Shown: positions 17,591 through 23,703 of the stretch, one piece after another | Layout of the letters: the number at the start of each line of letters is the position of its first letter | How positions within the stretch are numbered: position 1 is the first letter of the stretch | Source of the DNA: Acidobacteria bacterium UBA6911 | Lineage (GTDB): Bacteria; Acidobacteriota; UBA6911 | Assembly: GCA_002451015.1 (NCBI GenBank) | Contig: DKBB01000398.1 | Location: 48,325 to 72,027, forward strand | Direction of reading: 5' to 3' | DNA length: 23,703 nt | Notes under the pieces: model-generated | Databases searched by the model: none | The model's input: only the letters and a program-made list of their open reading frames with translations | What the model was told of the DNA's origin: nothing | Made by a program: the position numbers and the translations under genes

Positions 17591-18734
17591 CTACATGAAC
17601 GACCGCCTTCGCACCATAACGATGGCGCAGAGTATCGAGAGCAAGCTCGAGCCTCGCATGGCGTTCGGGTCCGGAATCGGAAAACAGCTCCATCTGAACC
17701 GAACCGGCAGAAAGATCCGTCAGCCGCAGATGCACGCTTCGCACGCGCGTGCGACGTGACAGCGTCAGCTTCAAAACTTTCAGGGCGCGCGTATAAAGGA
17801 TTGTCGACGACTGTACGGGAGGGGCGATTTTCAGCCCCCGCCGTCCCTCCCGGTGATCCGCGTACCGCACGCACAACTCCATCCGCCCGGCGCACTGTTT
17901 TTTTTCGCGCAGCCGCCGAACAGCGCGTTCGCAGACTTCGCGCAGCACCCGCTTCAACAGGTCGTAATCGTTGCTGTCTTCCGGCAGCACCATTGCTTCT
18001 TCAAGAACGGGAACCGCCTGCATCGGATACACCGGCGTCCGGTCGATTCCCCGCGCATGCTGGTAGAGCGAAAACCCGAGGCGGCCGAATGCCAGAGCAA
18101 GGTGCGCCATCTTCATTGCCGCGACATCGCGAATGATGCGGAGATTCAGATCCGCGAGCAGTTCCTCGGTCCGGGGTCCGACTCCGGGAAGCAGGCGTAC
18201 CGGCAGGGGCGACAGGAAAGAAGGTTCGTTCCCGTGGGGCACGTCCTGCAGCCCGGCGGGCTGAATCACCTCGGAAGCAATCCGGCTGACCATTTTGTTG
18301 GAAGCGATCCCGAGAGAGGCTTCCAGGCGAAGCTGTCGTCGGATCTCTTTTTGGGCCCTCCATGCCGTATCCCGCGGAGGTCCGAAAAGCCGCCCGGTGC
18401 CCGTAATATCCAGATAGGCGTGACCGTGTCCGGAAGGTTCGAGCAGCGGCGAAAATCCGGCCAGGACCCGGAAAATCGCACGGGAAGCCCTGCCGTAAAG
18501 CATCTCGTTCGGAGGCAGAACGATCATCCCGCGACAATAGCGGACCGCTCGCGACAGCGCCATTCCCGGGCGGACGCCCTCGGCCCGGGCCTCGGAGGAT
18601 ACGGACGTCACAATGGATCGGGCGGCATCCCGGTGGGCGACAACAACCGGCCTTGCGCGCAGTTCGGGATGGATCACCCGCTCCACCGCCACGGGAAAAT
18701 TCGTCACCGTCATATAAATTATTTCTCGTTCCAC
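17586..18734 (-). CDS. imuB: ImuB-like catalytically inactive Y-family DNA polymerase
   Basis: A 382-residue Y-family protein. The N-terminus aligns with DinB (EREIIYMTVTNFPVAVE against the HVDMDAFFASVE block), but the metal-binding aspartate is T9. The second acidic pair of the SxDExYLD motif reads GH (G104-H105, before AYLD). All three catalytic carboxylates are therefore lost, as in ImuB, a non-catalytic adaptor that brings DnaE2/ImuC and the beta clamp together. The thumb HhH region (LLPGVGPRTEELLADL) and little finger are present. A beta-clamp-type motif QMELF occurs at 347-351 near the C-terminus. The GTG at 18734 is chosen because it aligns with the family start; an ATG seven codons later would shorten it. 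Classical ImuB is longer, and no imuA is visible. It lies between DUF72 and dnaE2 on the same strand. Confidence 0.88.
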   Translation of the reverse strand: MEREIIYMTVTNFPVAVERVIHPELRARPVVVAHRDAARSIVTSVSSEARAEGVRPGMALSRAVRYCRGMIVLPPNEMLYGRASRAIFRVLAGFSPLLEPSGHGHAYLDITGTGRLFGPPRDTAWRAQKEIRRQLRLEASLGIASNKMVSRIASEVIQPAGLQDVPHGNEPSFLSPLPVRLLPGVGPRTEELLADLNLRIIRDVAAMKMAHLALAFGRLGFSLYQHARGIDRTPVYPMQAVPVLEEAMVLPEDSNDYDLLKRVLREVCERAVRRLREKKQCAGRMELCVRYADHREGRRGLKIAPPVQSSTILYTRALKVLKLTLSRRTRVRSVHLRLTDLSAGSVQMELFSDSGPERHARLELALDTLRHRYGAKAVVHVA

Positions 18735-18758
18735 TTTATTTCCGTGCCCCGTCTAATG

Positions 18759-18856
18759 AAATTGGTGACAGGCTAGAATTTCACTAATTTCTTAAGAGAT
18801 TTTCCCGATAAATTTCCAGCCTGGAAATTAGTGAAATTCTAGCCTGTCACCAATTT
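18759..18856. repeat. Perfect 33-bp inverted repeat overlapping the DUF72 stop codon
   Basis: The 33 bases at 18759-18791 (beginning AAATTGGTGACAGGC) are the exact reverse complement of 18824-18856, with a 32-base spacer. The right arm contains the last codons and the TAG stop (18839-18841) of the DUF72 gene. The spacer holds a competing 9-bp hairpin, AATTTCCAG (18811-18819) and CTGGAAATT (18821-18829). No U-tract follows, so it looks more like a mobile palindromic element than a terminator. Confidence 0.88.
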
Positions 18857-19615
18857 TCCCAGTTCCTCGAGCAGCATGCGGGCGTTGATCACGGCCTGGC
18901 CGCGCCAGTGATTGCCGAAAAAAACAAGCACCCGCTCGCACTCCTGTTCCAAACGGCGGATTTCAGGAACGACGGCCGCAAGCTCCGCCCGGCTGTACAG
19001 GTAATCGTGCTGGGCCGACCCGTCCCCTTTCACCCACCGGGAGCTGTTTCGTCCCTGGAAGCGGACGTATGCAAGATCTGAAGTCGCGTAGAAAAAAGTC
19101 TTCTCCGTCAGGCGCATTCCTCCATCGATGCAGGCAAGCGCGACCCGGTTCGCCGCCAGGTGCTTCGCCGCCCGGGCAGAAAGCCAGTCGGAACACCCGA
19201 ATTCGGCTATCAACGGAATGTCTTCAAGAAAATCCCGAATCCGGACCACCTGGTCAAAGTTTTCCCGCATGAACCCAAACTCGGGCGGAAACTGCAAGAG
19301 CGCCCCCGTCAGCCGGCCGGCCTCTTTCACCGGCCACAGCGCCGCCGCGAACCGTCGAGCCAGCGCCTGGTTGTCCGGATGCTCTTCCGCCAGGCGGAAA
19401 GGCGCCCGGAAAACGAACTGGAAATCCTCTGCGGTTTCTTCGACAAGTTCCTGCGTCATAATAACTTCCGGAATCCGATAGTACGTTGTTGCCAGCTCGC
19501 AGCAGCCGAACCTGCGGCTGTAATAGCGCAGCCACGATTTCGAATCGAGGTTGCCGGGATAAAACACCGAAGCCCATTCGCGGTACTGGAATCCGCTTGT
19601 CCCTACAACGATCAT
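18839..19615 (-). CDS. DUF72 (YecE-like) family protein
   Basis: A 258-residue DUF72/COG1801 protein with a predicted TIM-barrel fold. The N-terminus IVVGTSGFQYREW and the downstream FYP, TTYYRIP and RAP segments match the family. The near-C-terminal FFGNHWRGQAVINARMLLEEL is its usual ending. The biochemical function of DUF72 is not established. It is the first gene of the run leading to the imuB-like and dnaE2 genes, so a role in DNA damage is suggested by position only. The final residues KLVTG and the stop codon lie within a 33-bp inverted repeat and may have been supplied by it. The ATG at 19615 has no Shine-Dalgarno but is just six bases after a -10 element, so the mRNA may be leaderless. 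Confidence 0.9.
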   Translation of the reverse strand: MIVVGTSGFQYREWASVFYPGNLDSKSWLRYYSRRFGCCELATTYYRIPEVIMTQELVEETAEDFQFVFRAPFRLAEEHPDNQALARRFAAALWPVKEAGRLTGALLQFPPEFGFMRENFDQVVRIRDFLEDIPLIAEFGCSDWLSARAAKHLAANRVALACIDGGMRLTEKTFFYATSDLAYVRFQGRNSSRWVKGDGSAQHDYLYSRAELAAVVPEIRRLEQECERVLVFFGNHWRGQAVINARMLLEELGKLVTG

Positions 19616-19621
19616 AGGTAC

Positions 19622-19650
19622 AAAATAGGTGAAGAAAAGGTGAAAATCAA
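19622..19650 (-). promoter_or_regulatory. Promoter giving a probably leaderless DUF72-imuB-dnaE2 transcript
   Basis: On the minus strand TTGATT (19650-19645) and TATTTT (19627-19622) are 17 bases apart. The ATG at 19615 starts six bases after the -10 element, where transcription itself should begin, and no ribosome binding site is present. No LexA-type palindrome was recognised, although a repeated TTCACC lies in the spacer. Confidence 0.5.
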
Positions 19651-19680
19651 GCAGAAAAGGAGAACTTCATTCCTGGATTT

Positions 19681-19851
19681 TTAAGACTTTTGGAGAGATA
19701 GGATCTGACGAGGAAAGAGAATTAGGCCGAAATTGCACGCGACGCCACATCTGGCAATATTCTCACGAGTGACAATATTTGCATCGTTGATAAGATGTTC
19801 CCAAGTCGCAACAACTTTACGAGAACCATTAGAGGCATCTGCTCTATTATT
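19681..19851 (-). pseudogene. Possible fragment of a helix-turn-helix recombinase-type protein
   Basis: Downstream of pirin a frame without a start codon is open for about 56 codons, ending at TAA 19681-19683. It includes RKVVATWEHLINDANIVTRENIARCGVACNF. The pattern W-x-x-L...TR-x-x-IAR-x-x-G-V weakly resembles the C-terminal helix-turn-helix of resolvase-like proteins. This may be a decayed tail of a lost mobile gene, or chance. Confidence 0.2.
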
Positions 19852-20755
19852 TGTATTTGATGAACGTTCTTTCCTCGTACTCCTTAAAGGCGAGCTTCAA
19901 CTCTTCGCGGGTGTTCATGACGATGGGGCCGTACCAGGCTACGGGCTCGCCGATAGGACGACCGGAAATGAGAAGAAACCTCACGGGATGTTCTTCGGTG
20001 AAGACCGCGATCTCCTCGCCGTCGTCGAATAAAACGAGGGATCCGTTTTCGACAAAGGGATCGCGCTTAAGGTCGAAGTAGTTTTCCCCTGCCACCTCGT
20101 ATGTAAAAGGATTCTTCTCCCGGCAGAAATATCCCCGGCCGTCGATTACATAGACAAAAACCGTGTGGCCCGGTTTTGTGGGATGGGTAAATTCCGAATT
20201 CGCGGGAACCGTAACGTCTATATATTCGGGATCGATGACGATATCCCCTACCGGGCCCTTCACGTCGGACACTTCGCCGGCGATGATTTTGACCGTCGCC
20301 CCGTTCGGAAGCCGGACTTCGGGAATCTGCGCGGCGGTCACATCCCGGTAGCGCGGATCCATCATCTTTTGCCCGGAAGGCAGGTTGGCCCAGAGCTGGA
20401 ACCCGAACATCCTGCCGGCGTCATCCCCTTTGGGCATTTCCTGGTGAATGATGCCGCTTCCGGCCGTCATCCACTGCACGTCCCCCGAACCGATGATTCC
20501 ACTGTTGCCTAAACTGTCGCCGTGCTCGACATCCCCTTTCAGAACGTAGGTGATGGTTTCGATACCGCGGTGGGGATGCCAGGGAAAACCCTTCAGGAAT
20601 TGGGCGGGATCGTCGGAACGGAAGTCGTCCAGAAGCAGAAAAGGATCGAACGCGGGCACTTCGCTGAATCCGAAAACCCTTCTCAGACGCACGCCCGCCC
20701 CTTCCATCGTCGGTTTGCTCTTTAGAACTTTGAGTATTTTTCGGGTTTCATTCAT
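19847..20755 (-). CDS. Pirin-family bicupin protein
   Basis: A 302-residue pirin with two cupin domains. The four iron ligands of the N-terminal cupin are present: H60 and H62 (in HPHRGIE), H104 and E106 (in GSGIIHQEMP), corresponding to H56, H58, H101 and E103 of human pirin. The C-terminal cupin (about 180-285) has KPGHTVFVYVIDG and FDDGEEIAVF. Bacterial pirins include quercetin dioxygenase-type enzymes and regulatory partners; the role here is not determined. GGAAG lies eight bases before the ATG. The CYTH gene is 67 bases upstream on the same strand, so they may be one operon. Confidence 0.95.
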   Translation of the reverse strand: MNETRKILKVLKSKPTMEGAGVRLRRVFGFSEVPAFDPFLLLDDFRSDDPAQFLKGFPWHPHRGIETITYVLKGDVEHGDSLGNSGIIGSGDVQWMTAGSGIIHQEMPKGDDAGRMFGFQLWANLPSGQKMMDPRYRDVTAAQIPEVRLPNGATVKIIAGEVSDVKGPVGDIVIDPEYIDVTVPANSEFTHPTKPGHTVFVYVIDGRGYFCREKNPFTYEVAGENYFDLKRDPFVENGSLVLFDDGEEIAVFTEEHPVRFLLISGRPIGEPVAWYGPIVMNTREELKLAFKEYEERTFIKYK

Positions 20756-20822
20756 TTGAGTATCTTCCTTTCTATCTAGCCCGAACCTGCTTCAGCAAAT
20801 AGCGAGCTCTCACACATACGAC

Positions 20823-21344
20823 TCATCCGGCCATACCCGATGCCAGCAGATCCACATAGGCTCCCTCAATGAGCTGATCCGGCTGTATCCCCAGCTTTCC
20901 CATGAGGTCCCGCGCAACCGTTTCTCCGGCTTCCGCTGTCTCCCCGTCCTCGAGCATCACCTCGAGTTCCAGGAAATCGCCCAGTCCGTCCACACGGTCT
21001 AGGTGGATGCGGGTTCTTCCCGCAAGAAACAGAGCCCGGATCTTGCACACACGACCCGCCTGTCCGTAGGCCTGCGACAAAGATTCGCGCAGAGTGTTCG
21101 GGGAGGCCGTTGGAGAAACAAGGTAGAAGGATTCTTTCGGACCTTTCCGGTCGTCACGGCGATAGAAAATGAGTTCTCCTTCATCCTCTGAAAAAGCGCG
21201 AAGCTTCAGCCGCCCGTTCTCACAGGGAAAGAATGTATCGTCCTGGATGATTTCAACCGGTCCTTCATCGGCAAGCGCAGCAGCTTTGGGAAAAATCGAT
21301 TCGACACTTTCTATACTGGCTTTTATTTCAACATTTCTTGCCAT
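20823..21344 (-). CDS. CYTH-domain phosphohydrolase/cyclase-type protein
   Basis: A 173-residue single-domain CYTH protein (class IV adenylate cyclase/thiamine triphosphatase superfamily). The N-terminal signature reads RNVEIKAS, keeping the E and K of the ExExK motif but with N for the first E. Charged tunnel strands follow (RLKLRAF, ELIFYRRDD). RTRIHLDRVDGLGDFLELEVML supplies the later acidic and basic residues. Such enzymes act on triphosphate-containing substrates with divalent metal. Substrate choice (ATP, thiamine triphosphate, inorganic triphosphate) cannot be read from the sequence. GAGAG is four bases before the ATG. Confidence 0.92.
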   Translation of the reverse strand: MARNVEIKASIESVESIFPKAAALADEGPVEIIQDDTFFPCENGRLKLRAFSEDEGELIFYRRDDRKGPKESFYLVSPTASPNTLRESLSQAYGQAGRVCKIRALFLAGRTRIHLDRVDGLGDFLELEVMLEDGETAEAGETVARDLMGKLGIQPDQLIEGAYVDLLASGMAG

Positions 21345-21376
21345 AGTTCTCTCTTTTGTCTAATTCATCGCCGCCG

Positions 21377-21589
21377 TTACCAGCCGGCTCCCGCTAAATG
21401 CAGGACCGCGACTGCCGACTTGACCACCGGGCAGACCTTCATGGGTTCAATCGGGGTCCGCGCTCCTGTAAAGGCGTCCGTCCCGCCATCGAGAGAAGCA
21501 TTACGGACGCGACACGTAGAGTGACGCGTCCCCCCGGAGGATGCCGTTACGGAAACGGATATCAGCAACAGTAAAATCAGTCTGTTCAT
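21377..21589 (-). CDS. Small ORF with hydrophobic N-terminus, unknown
   Basis: A 70-residue frame starting MNRLILLLLISVSVTASSGG, which resembles a signal peptide. AAGGA is four bases before the ATG. The rest (two cysteines, no recognised motif) is not familiar. It is 32 bases upstream of the CYTH gene on the same strand. It could be a small secreted protein, a truncated remnant, or a non-coding frame. Confidence 0.35.
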   Translation of the reverse strand: MNRLILLLLISVSVTASSGGTRHSTCRVRNASLDGGTDAFTGARTPIEPMKVCPVVKSAVAVLHLAGAGW

Positions 21590-22231
21590 TATATCCTTTC
21601 GAAAGTCTGGCGCTCGGGCAGGATAGTCCGCTGTCGCTCAAGCAGCACATTTTTATCGGCTCGTTATTCCGCACACCATTCATTAAACTTGATAACTTTT
21701 CTTAATTTACCAGTATGAAGCTTCGGCAGAAAGAAGAATGATTTTTCTGGTAATGGAATTTACAAAATTTGAGAGCGATTCTTTCGCGGGCAGTCCGATT
21801 TCCCGACTCGGTGATTGCATGAACCGGCGCCGCCGAATCGGCCGAAAAGTCAAAAATGAGTTTCCGTGAACTTTTCAGCTGCAGAACCCCGGACAGCATA
21901 ACTTCCGGTGCACATCCTGGTTCGTGGGTTTTAACCGTTGCCCGGCGAATATTCTGAAAAATGCCGACAGGTGCAGTGTCGTTATACAGGACTATTGCAG
22001 GCCGATATCGCAAGTTGTAATATCACCGTCTGAAACTCAATTCCGAAATTGTGTTTTTTGAAGGTTTGTTGTCTTTAACTCTCAATAGGTTGACATTGGA
22101 GAATGCAGCTTTGCCGAAGTTGAAATTAATAGGGGAAACCTGTTGATCTGGGAAGAGAATTGCATTTTCCCAAACCTCAGGTTCGGGATTGAGTCTGGAT
22201 CGGCATTATTCACAATATTGCGGACGGATGC
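21590..22231. other. Long intergenic region upstream of homoserine dehydrogenase
   Basis: About 640 bases without a convincing gene. A 103-codon frame on the minus strand (21702-22013) has no recognisable domain and no good ribosome site. A TTGACA at 22090-22095 lacks a -10 at the right distance. A hairpin TCCCAAACC/GGTTCGGGA (22168-22188, one mismatch) lies 44 bases before the homoserine dehydrogenase start and could be a leader structure. No tRNA fold or known riboswitch was recognised. Confidence 0.5.
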
Positions 22232-23266
22232 ATGATGGAACAGGAACTGAAACAGATAAATTTTGCATTCATCGGCTTTGGAAACGTCGGCAGAGCTTTT
22301 GCCCGGCTTCTAATAAACCGAAGAAGGTGGCTTATTAAGAAATACGGCGTCGAATGGAAAATCACCGGCATTGCGACAAACAATCACGGGACGTGCATCG
22401 ATGCCCGGGGCTTGCCGGTCCAGAAGATCCTCAGGTCCTGGAAAGCACACTCCAACCTGAACAATTTCCATAATGGACCTTCCCGCAATTCCCACTCGGA
22501 CTTCATACGCCAGTGCGGCGCCGACGTTCTTTTCGAAATGAGCATCCTGGATCTCAACGGGGATCCCGCATCCACCTATATCCGGGAGGCGCTGCGCGCT
22601 GGCTTAAATGTCATCACGACAAACAAGGGCCCCGTGGCGACTAATTTCCGCCAGCTCTCGCGGTTGGCGCGCCAGCGCGATGTACAATTCCTTTATGAAG
22701 GGACCGTAATGGACGGTGCGCCCGTATTCAACCTTGTTCGCCAGAACCTGCCGGGCACACATATACGTTCGCTGCGGGGAATTCTGAACAGCACTACCAA
22801 CTACATACTCACTCAGATGGAGCAGGGAACTTCATTCGAGGCCGCCCTGGACTATGTAAAGAAAAAAGGTATCACCGAAGCGGATCCAAGACTGGATCTT
22901 GAGGGGTGGGATTCGGCATTCAAGCTTTCGGTCCTGATTCAGGCCTTGATGGGGGGGAGCGTCAAGCCCAACGACATCGAACGACATAGCATTTCAGAAG
23001 ATATCGGCCGTAAAGTCCGGGCGGCGGTTCGACGCGATCGGCGGCTCCGGCTTGTGGCAAGGGCCTATCGCCAGGGAGGCCGGGTCATCGGCAAGGTGGA
23101 ATTGCAGGAACTTGAAATTTTCGATCCACTCGCTGCGATACGTGGATTAAGTAATATCCTGGTCCTGAATACAGACACGATGCGCGAGCTGGCGATTATA
23201 GAAAACAACCCATCGGTCGAGCAGACCGCGTTCTCCCTATTTTCCGACCTCGTATCGATACTGTAG
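22232..23266 (+). CDS. hom: Homoserine dehydrogenase
   Basis: A 344-residue monofunctional homoserine dehydrogenase, which reduces aspartate semialdehyde to homoserine for threonine and methionine synthesis. The Rossmann motif GFGNVG is at 15-20, the conserved TTNKGPVA with K132 at 129-136, and the substrate domain carries GILNSTTNYILTQMEQG. EADPRLDLEGWDSAFKL follows. The C-terminus lacks the ACT regulatory domain found in many longer family members, so this is the short form. The start is one of two adjacent ATGs (22232 or 22235), with only a weak GGA upstream. It stands alone, convergent with the SDR gene. Confidence 0.95.
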   Translation: MMEQELKQINFAFIGFGNVGRAFARLLINRRRWLIKKYGVEWKITGIATNNHGTCIDARGLPVQKILRSWKAHSNLNNFHNGPSRNSHSDFIRQCGADVLFEMSILDLNGDPASTYIREALRAGLNVITTNKGPVATNFRQLSRLARQRDVQFLYEGTVMDGAPVFNLVRQNLPGTHIRSLRGILNSTTNYILTQMEQGTSFEAALDYVKKKGITEADPRLDLEGWDSAFKLSVLIQALMGGSVKPNDIERHSISEDIGRKVRAAVRRDRRLRLVARAYRQGGRVIGKVELQELEIFDPLAAIRGLSNILVLNTDTMRELAIIENNPSVEQTAFSLFSDLVSIL

Positions 23267-23304
23267 TCGAAGTCGGATTTTAGACTTGGATCTTGGACCT
23301 TTTT

Positions 23305-23703
23305 TTATATCCCCCAACCCCCGCTCAGGTGAATATTCGTTCCGTTTACGTAACGCGCTTCATCCGAAAGAAGGTAACAGACCGCGCCTACCGCATCATC
23401 CGGGCTGCCGATATATCCCGCAGGGATACTTTTGACAGACTGCGTGATGACATCCCTCGGCACACTGCCGGTTTCAATAAATCCGGGGGAAATGGTATTG
23501 GCCGTGATACCGAAGGGAGCCAGCGTTTTGGCCAGCGAGCGCGTCAGTGCCAGTACTCCCATTTTTGCGATATAGTGTGCGGTCACGAAAGGCTGTCCGA
23601 TCTGCTGGTCCGCATTCACCATGCTGAAACTGATGATTCTTCCCCATCGGCGCTGCATCATTCCTGCAGCCGCCAGACGGCTCAGGTAAAAAACCGGGTG
23701 GAG
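23305..23703 (-). CDS. SDR-family oxidoreductase, C-terminal part (5' end outside window)
   Basis: The frame is open to the window edge, so the ATGs at 23661 and 23658 are internal. The visible 132 residues include the catalytic Ser region (GRIISFSMVNA), the catalytic Tyr and Lys in YIAK, the NTISPGFIETG cofactor loop, and the standard ending VNGTNIHLSGGWGI. This is a classical short-chain dehydrogenase/reductase, close to FabG-type 3-oxoacyl-ACP reductases, using NAD(P)H. The exact substrate cannot be told without the N-terminal half. It is convergent with hom, with a T7 run between them. Confidence 0.92.
   Translation of the reverse strand, partial: LHPVFYLSRLAAAGMMQRRWGRIISFSMVNADQQIGQPFVTAHYIAKMGVLALTRSLAKTLAPFGITANTISPGFIETGSVPRDVITQSVKSIPAGYIGSPDDAVGAVCYLLSDEARYVNGTNIHLSGGWGI

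Noticed and set aside
17853..18776. 307-residue plus-strand ORF opposite imuB
   Set aside because: Antisense shadow; its end in the inverted repeat mirrors the DUF72 tail only because the repeat is palindromic.
18759..18856. The 33-bp inverted repeat as a simple rho-independent terminator
   Set aside because: The stem is far longer than usual, lacks a U-tract on either strand and includes coding sequence, so an element-like origin fits better.
21702..22013. 103-residue minus-strand ORF in the long intergenic gap
   Set aside because: No domain, no good ribosome binding site and unremarkable composition; kept only as part of the gap description.
23267..23305. Terminator between hom and the SDR gene based on a T7 run
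   Set aside because: Only a five-pair AAGTC/GACTT stem lies nearby and it is about a dozen bases from the T run, too weak to call.

Overview
The window is a compact bacterial segment of about 24 kb holding 17 confident protein genes (two cut by the window edges), one clearly broken gene, and several intergenic inverted-repeat structures. I see no rRNA, tRNA, CRISPR array or intact transposase. Signal peptides on a TPR protein, a metallopeptidase and a beta-lactamase-fold protein, and a FeoB variant with a PCSAQLG-type second gate motif, suggest a Gram-negative, probably anaerobic or microaerobic lineage. Something near Desulfobacterota or Acidobacteriota/Aminicenantia is my guess; the sequence alone does not settle it. 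A likely selenoprotein implies that the organism decodes UGA as selenocysteine, although no sel genes lie in this window.

Layout. 1-2293 (+): the membrane half of FeoB followed by a DtxR-type regulator with a C-terminal FeoA-like domain, an iron uptake and iron sensing pair. 2483-5017 (-): a copper P1B-ATPase whose N-terminus carries two near-identical YHS metal-binding modules plus a third Cys-rich module. 5188-6345 (-): a receiver/HD-GYP response regulator with unusual residues in both domains. 6661-8747 (-): a two-gene unit of a ParB-domain protein and an SPL-family radical SAM enzyme. 8892-10460 (+): a secreted TPR protein with a good sigma70-type promoter, then a YjbQ/UPF0047 protein. 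10542-13518 (-): a secreted gluzincin peptidase and a secreted metallo-beta-lactamase-fold hydrolase. 13687-14148 (-): a BCP-type peroxiredoxin with an in-frame UGA exactly at the peroxidatic cysteine and a SECIS-like hairpin just after it. 14194-14493 (-): a rhodanese gene broken by frameshifts. 14510-19615 (-): DUF72, an ImuB-like Y-family polymerase that has lost its catalytic carboxylates, and DnaE2/ImuC, a mutasome-like cassette. 19847-21589 (-): pirin, a CYTH protein and a doubtful small secreted ORF. 22232-23266 (+): homoserine dehydrogenase. 23305-23703 (-): an SDR oxidoreductase cut by the window end.

How they fit together. The DUF72-ImuB-DnaE2 block looks like an inducible translesion synthesis cassette. 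ImuB would be a non-catalytic adaptor (it keeps a beta-clamp motif) and DnaE2 the polymerase. The two junctions in this block are each occupied by a different inverted-repeat element, and each element supplies the stop codon of the upstream gene. The ParB-domain/SPL pair may be a second DNA-related unit. The iron and copper genes and the selenoperoxiredoxin belong to metal and redox homeostasis.

The observations most worth following are the UGA-encoded peroxiredoxin, the two palindromic elements that overlap gene ends, the dead polymerase paired with DnaE2, and the ParB-SPL pair.
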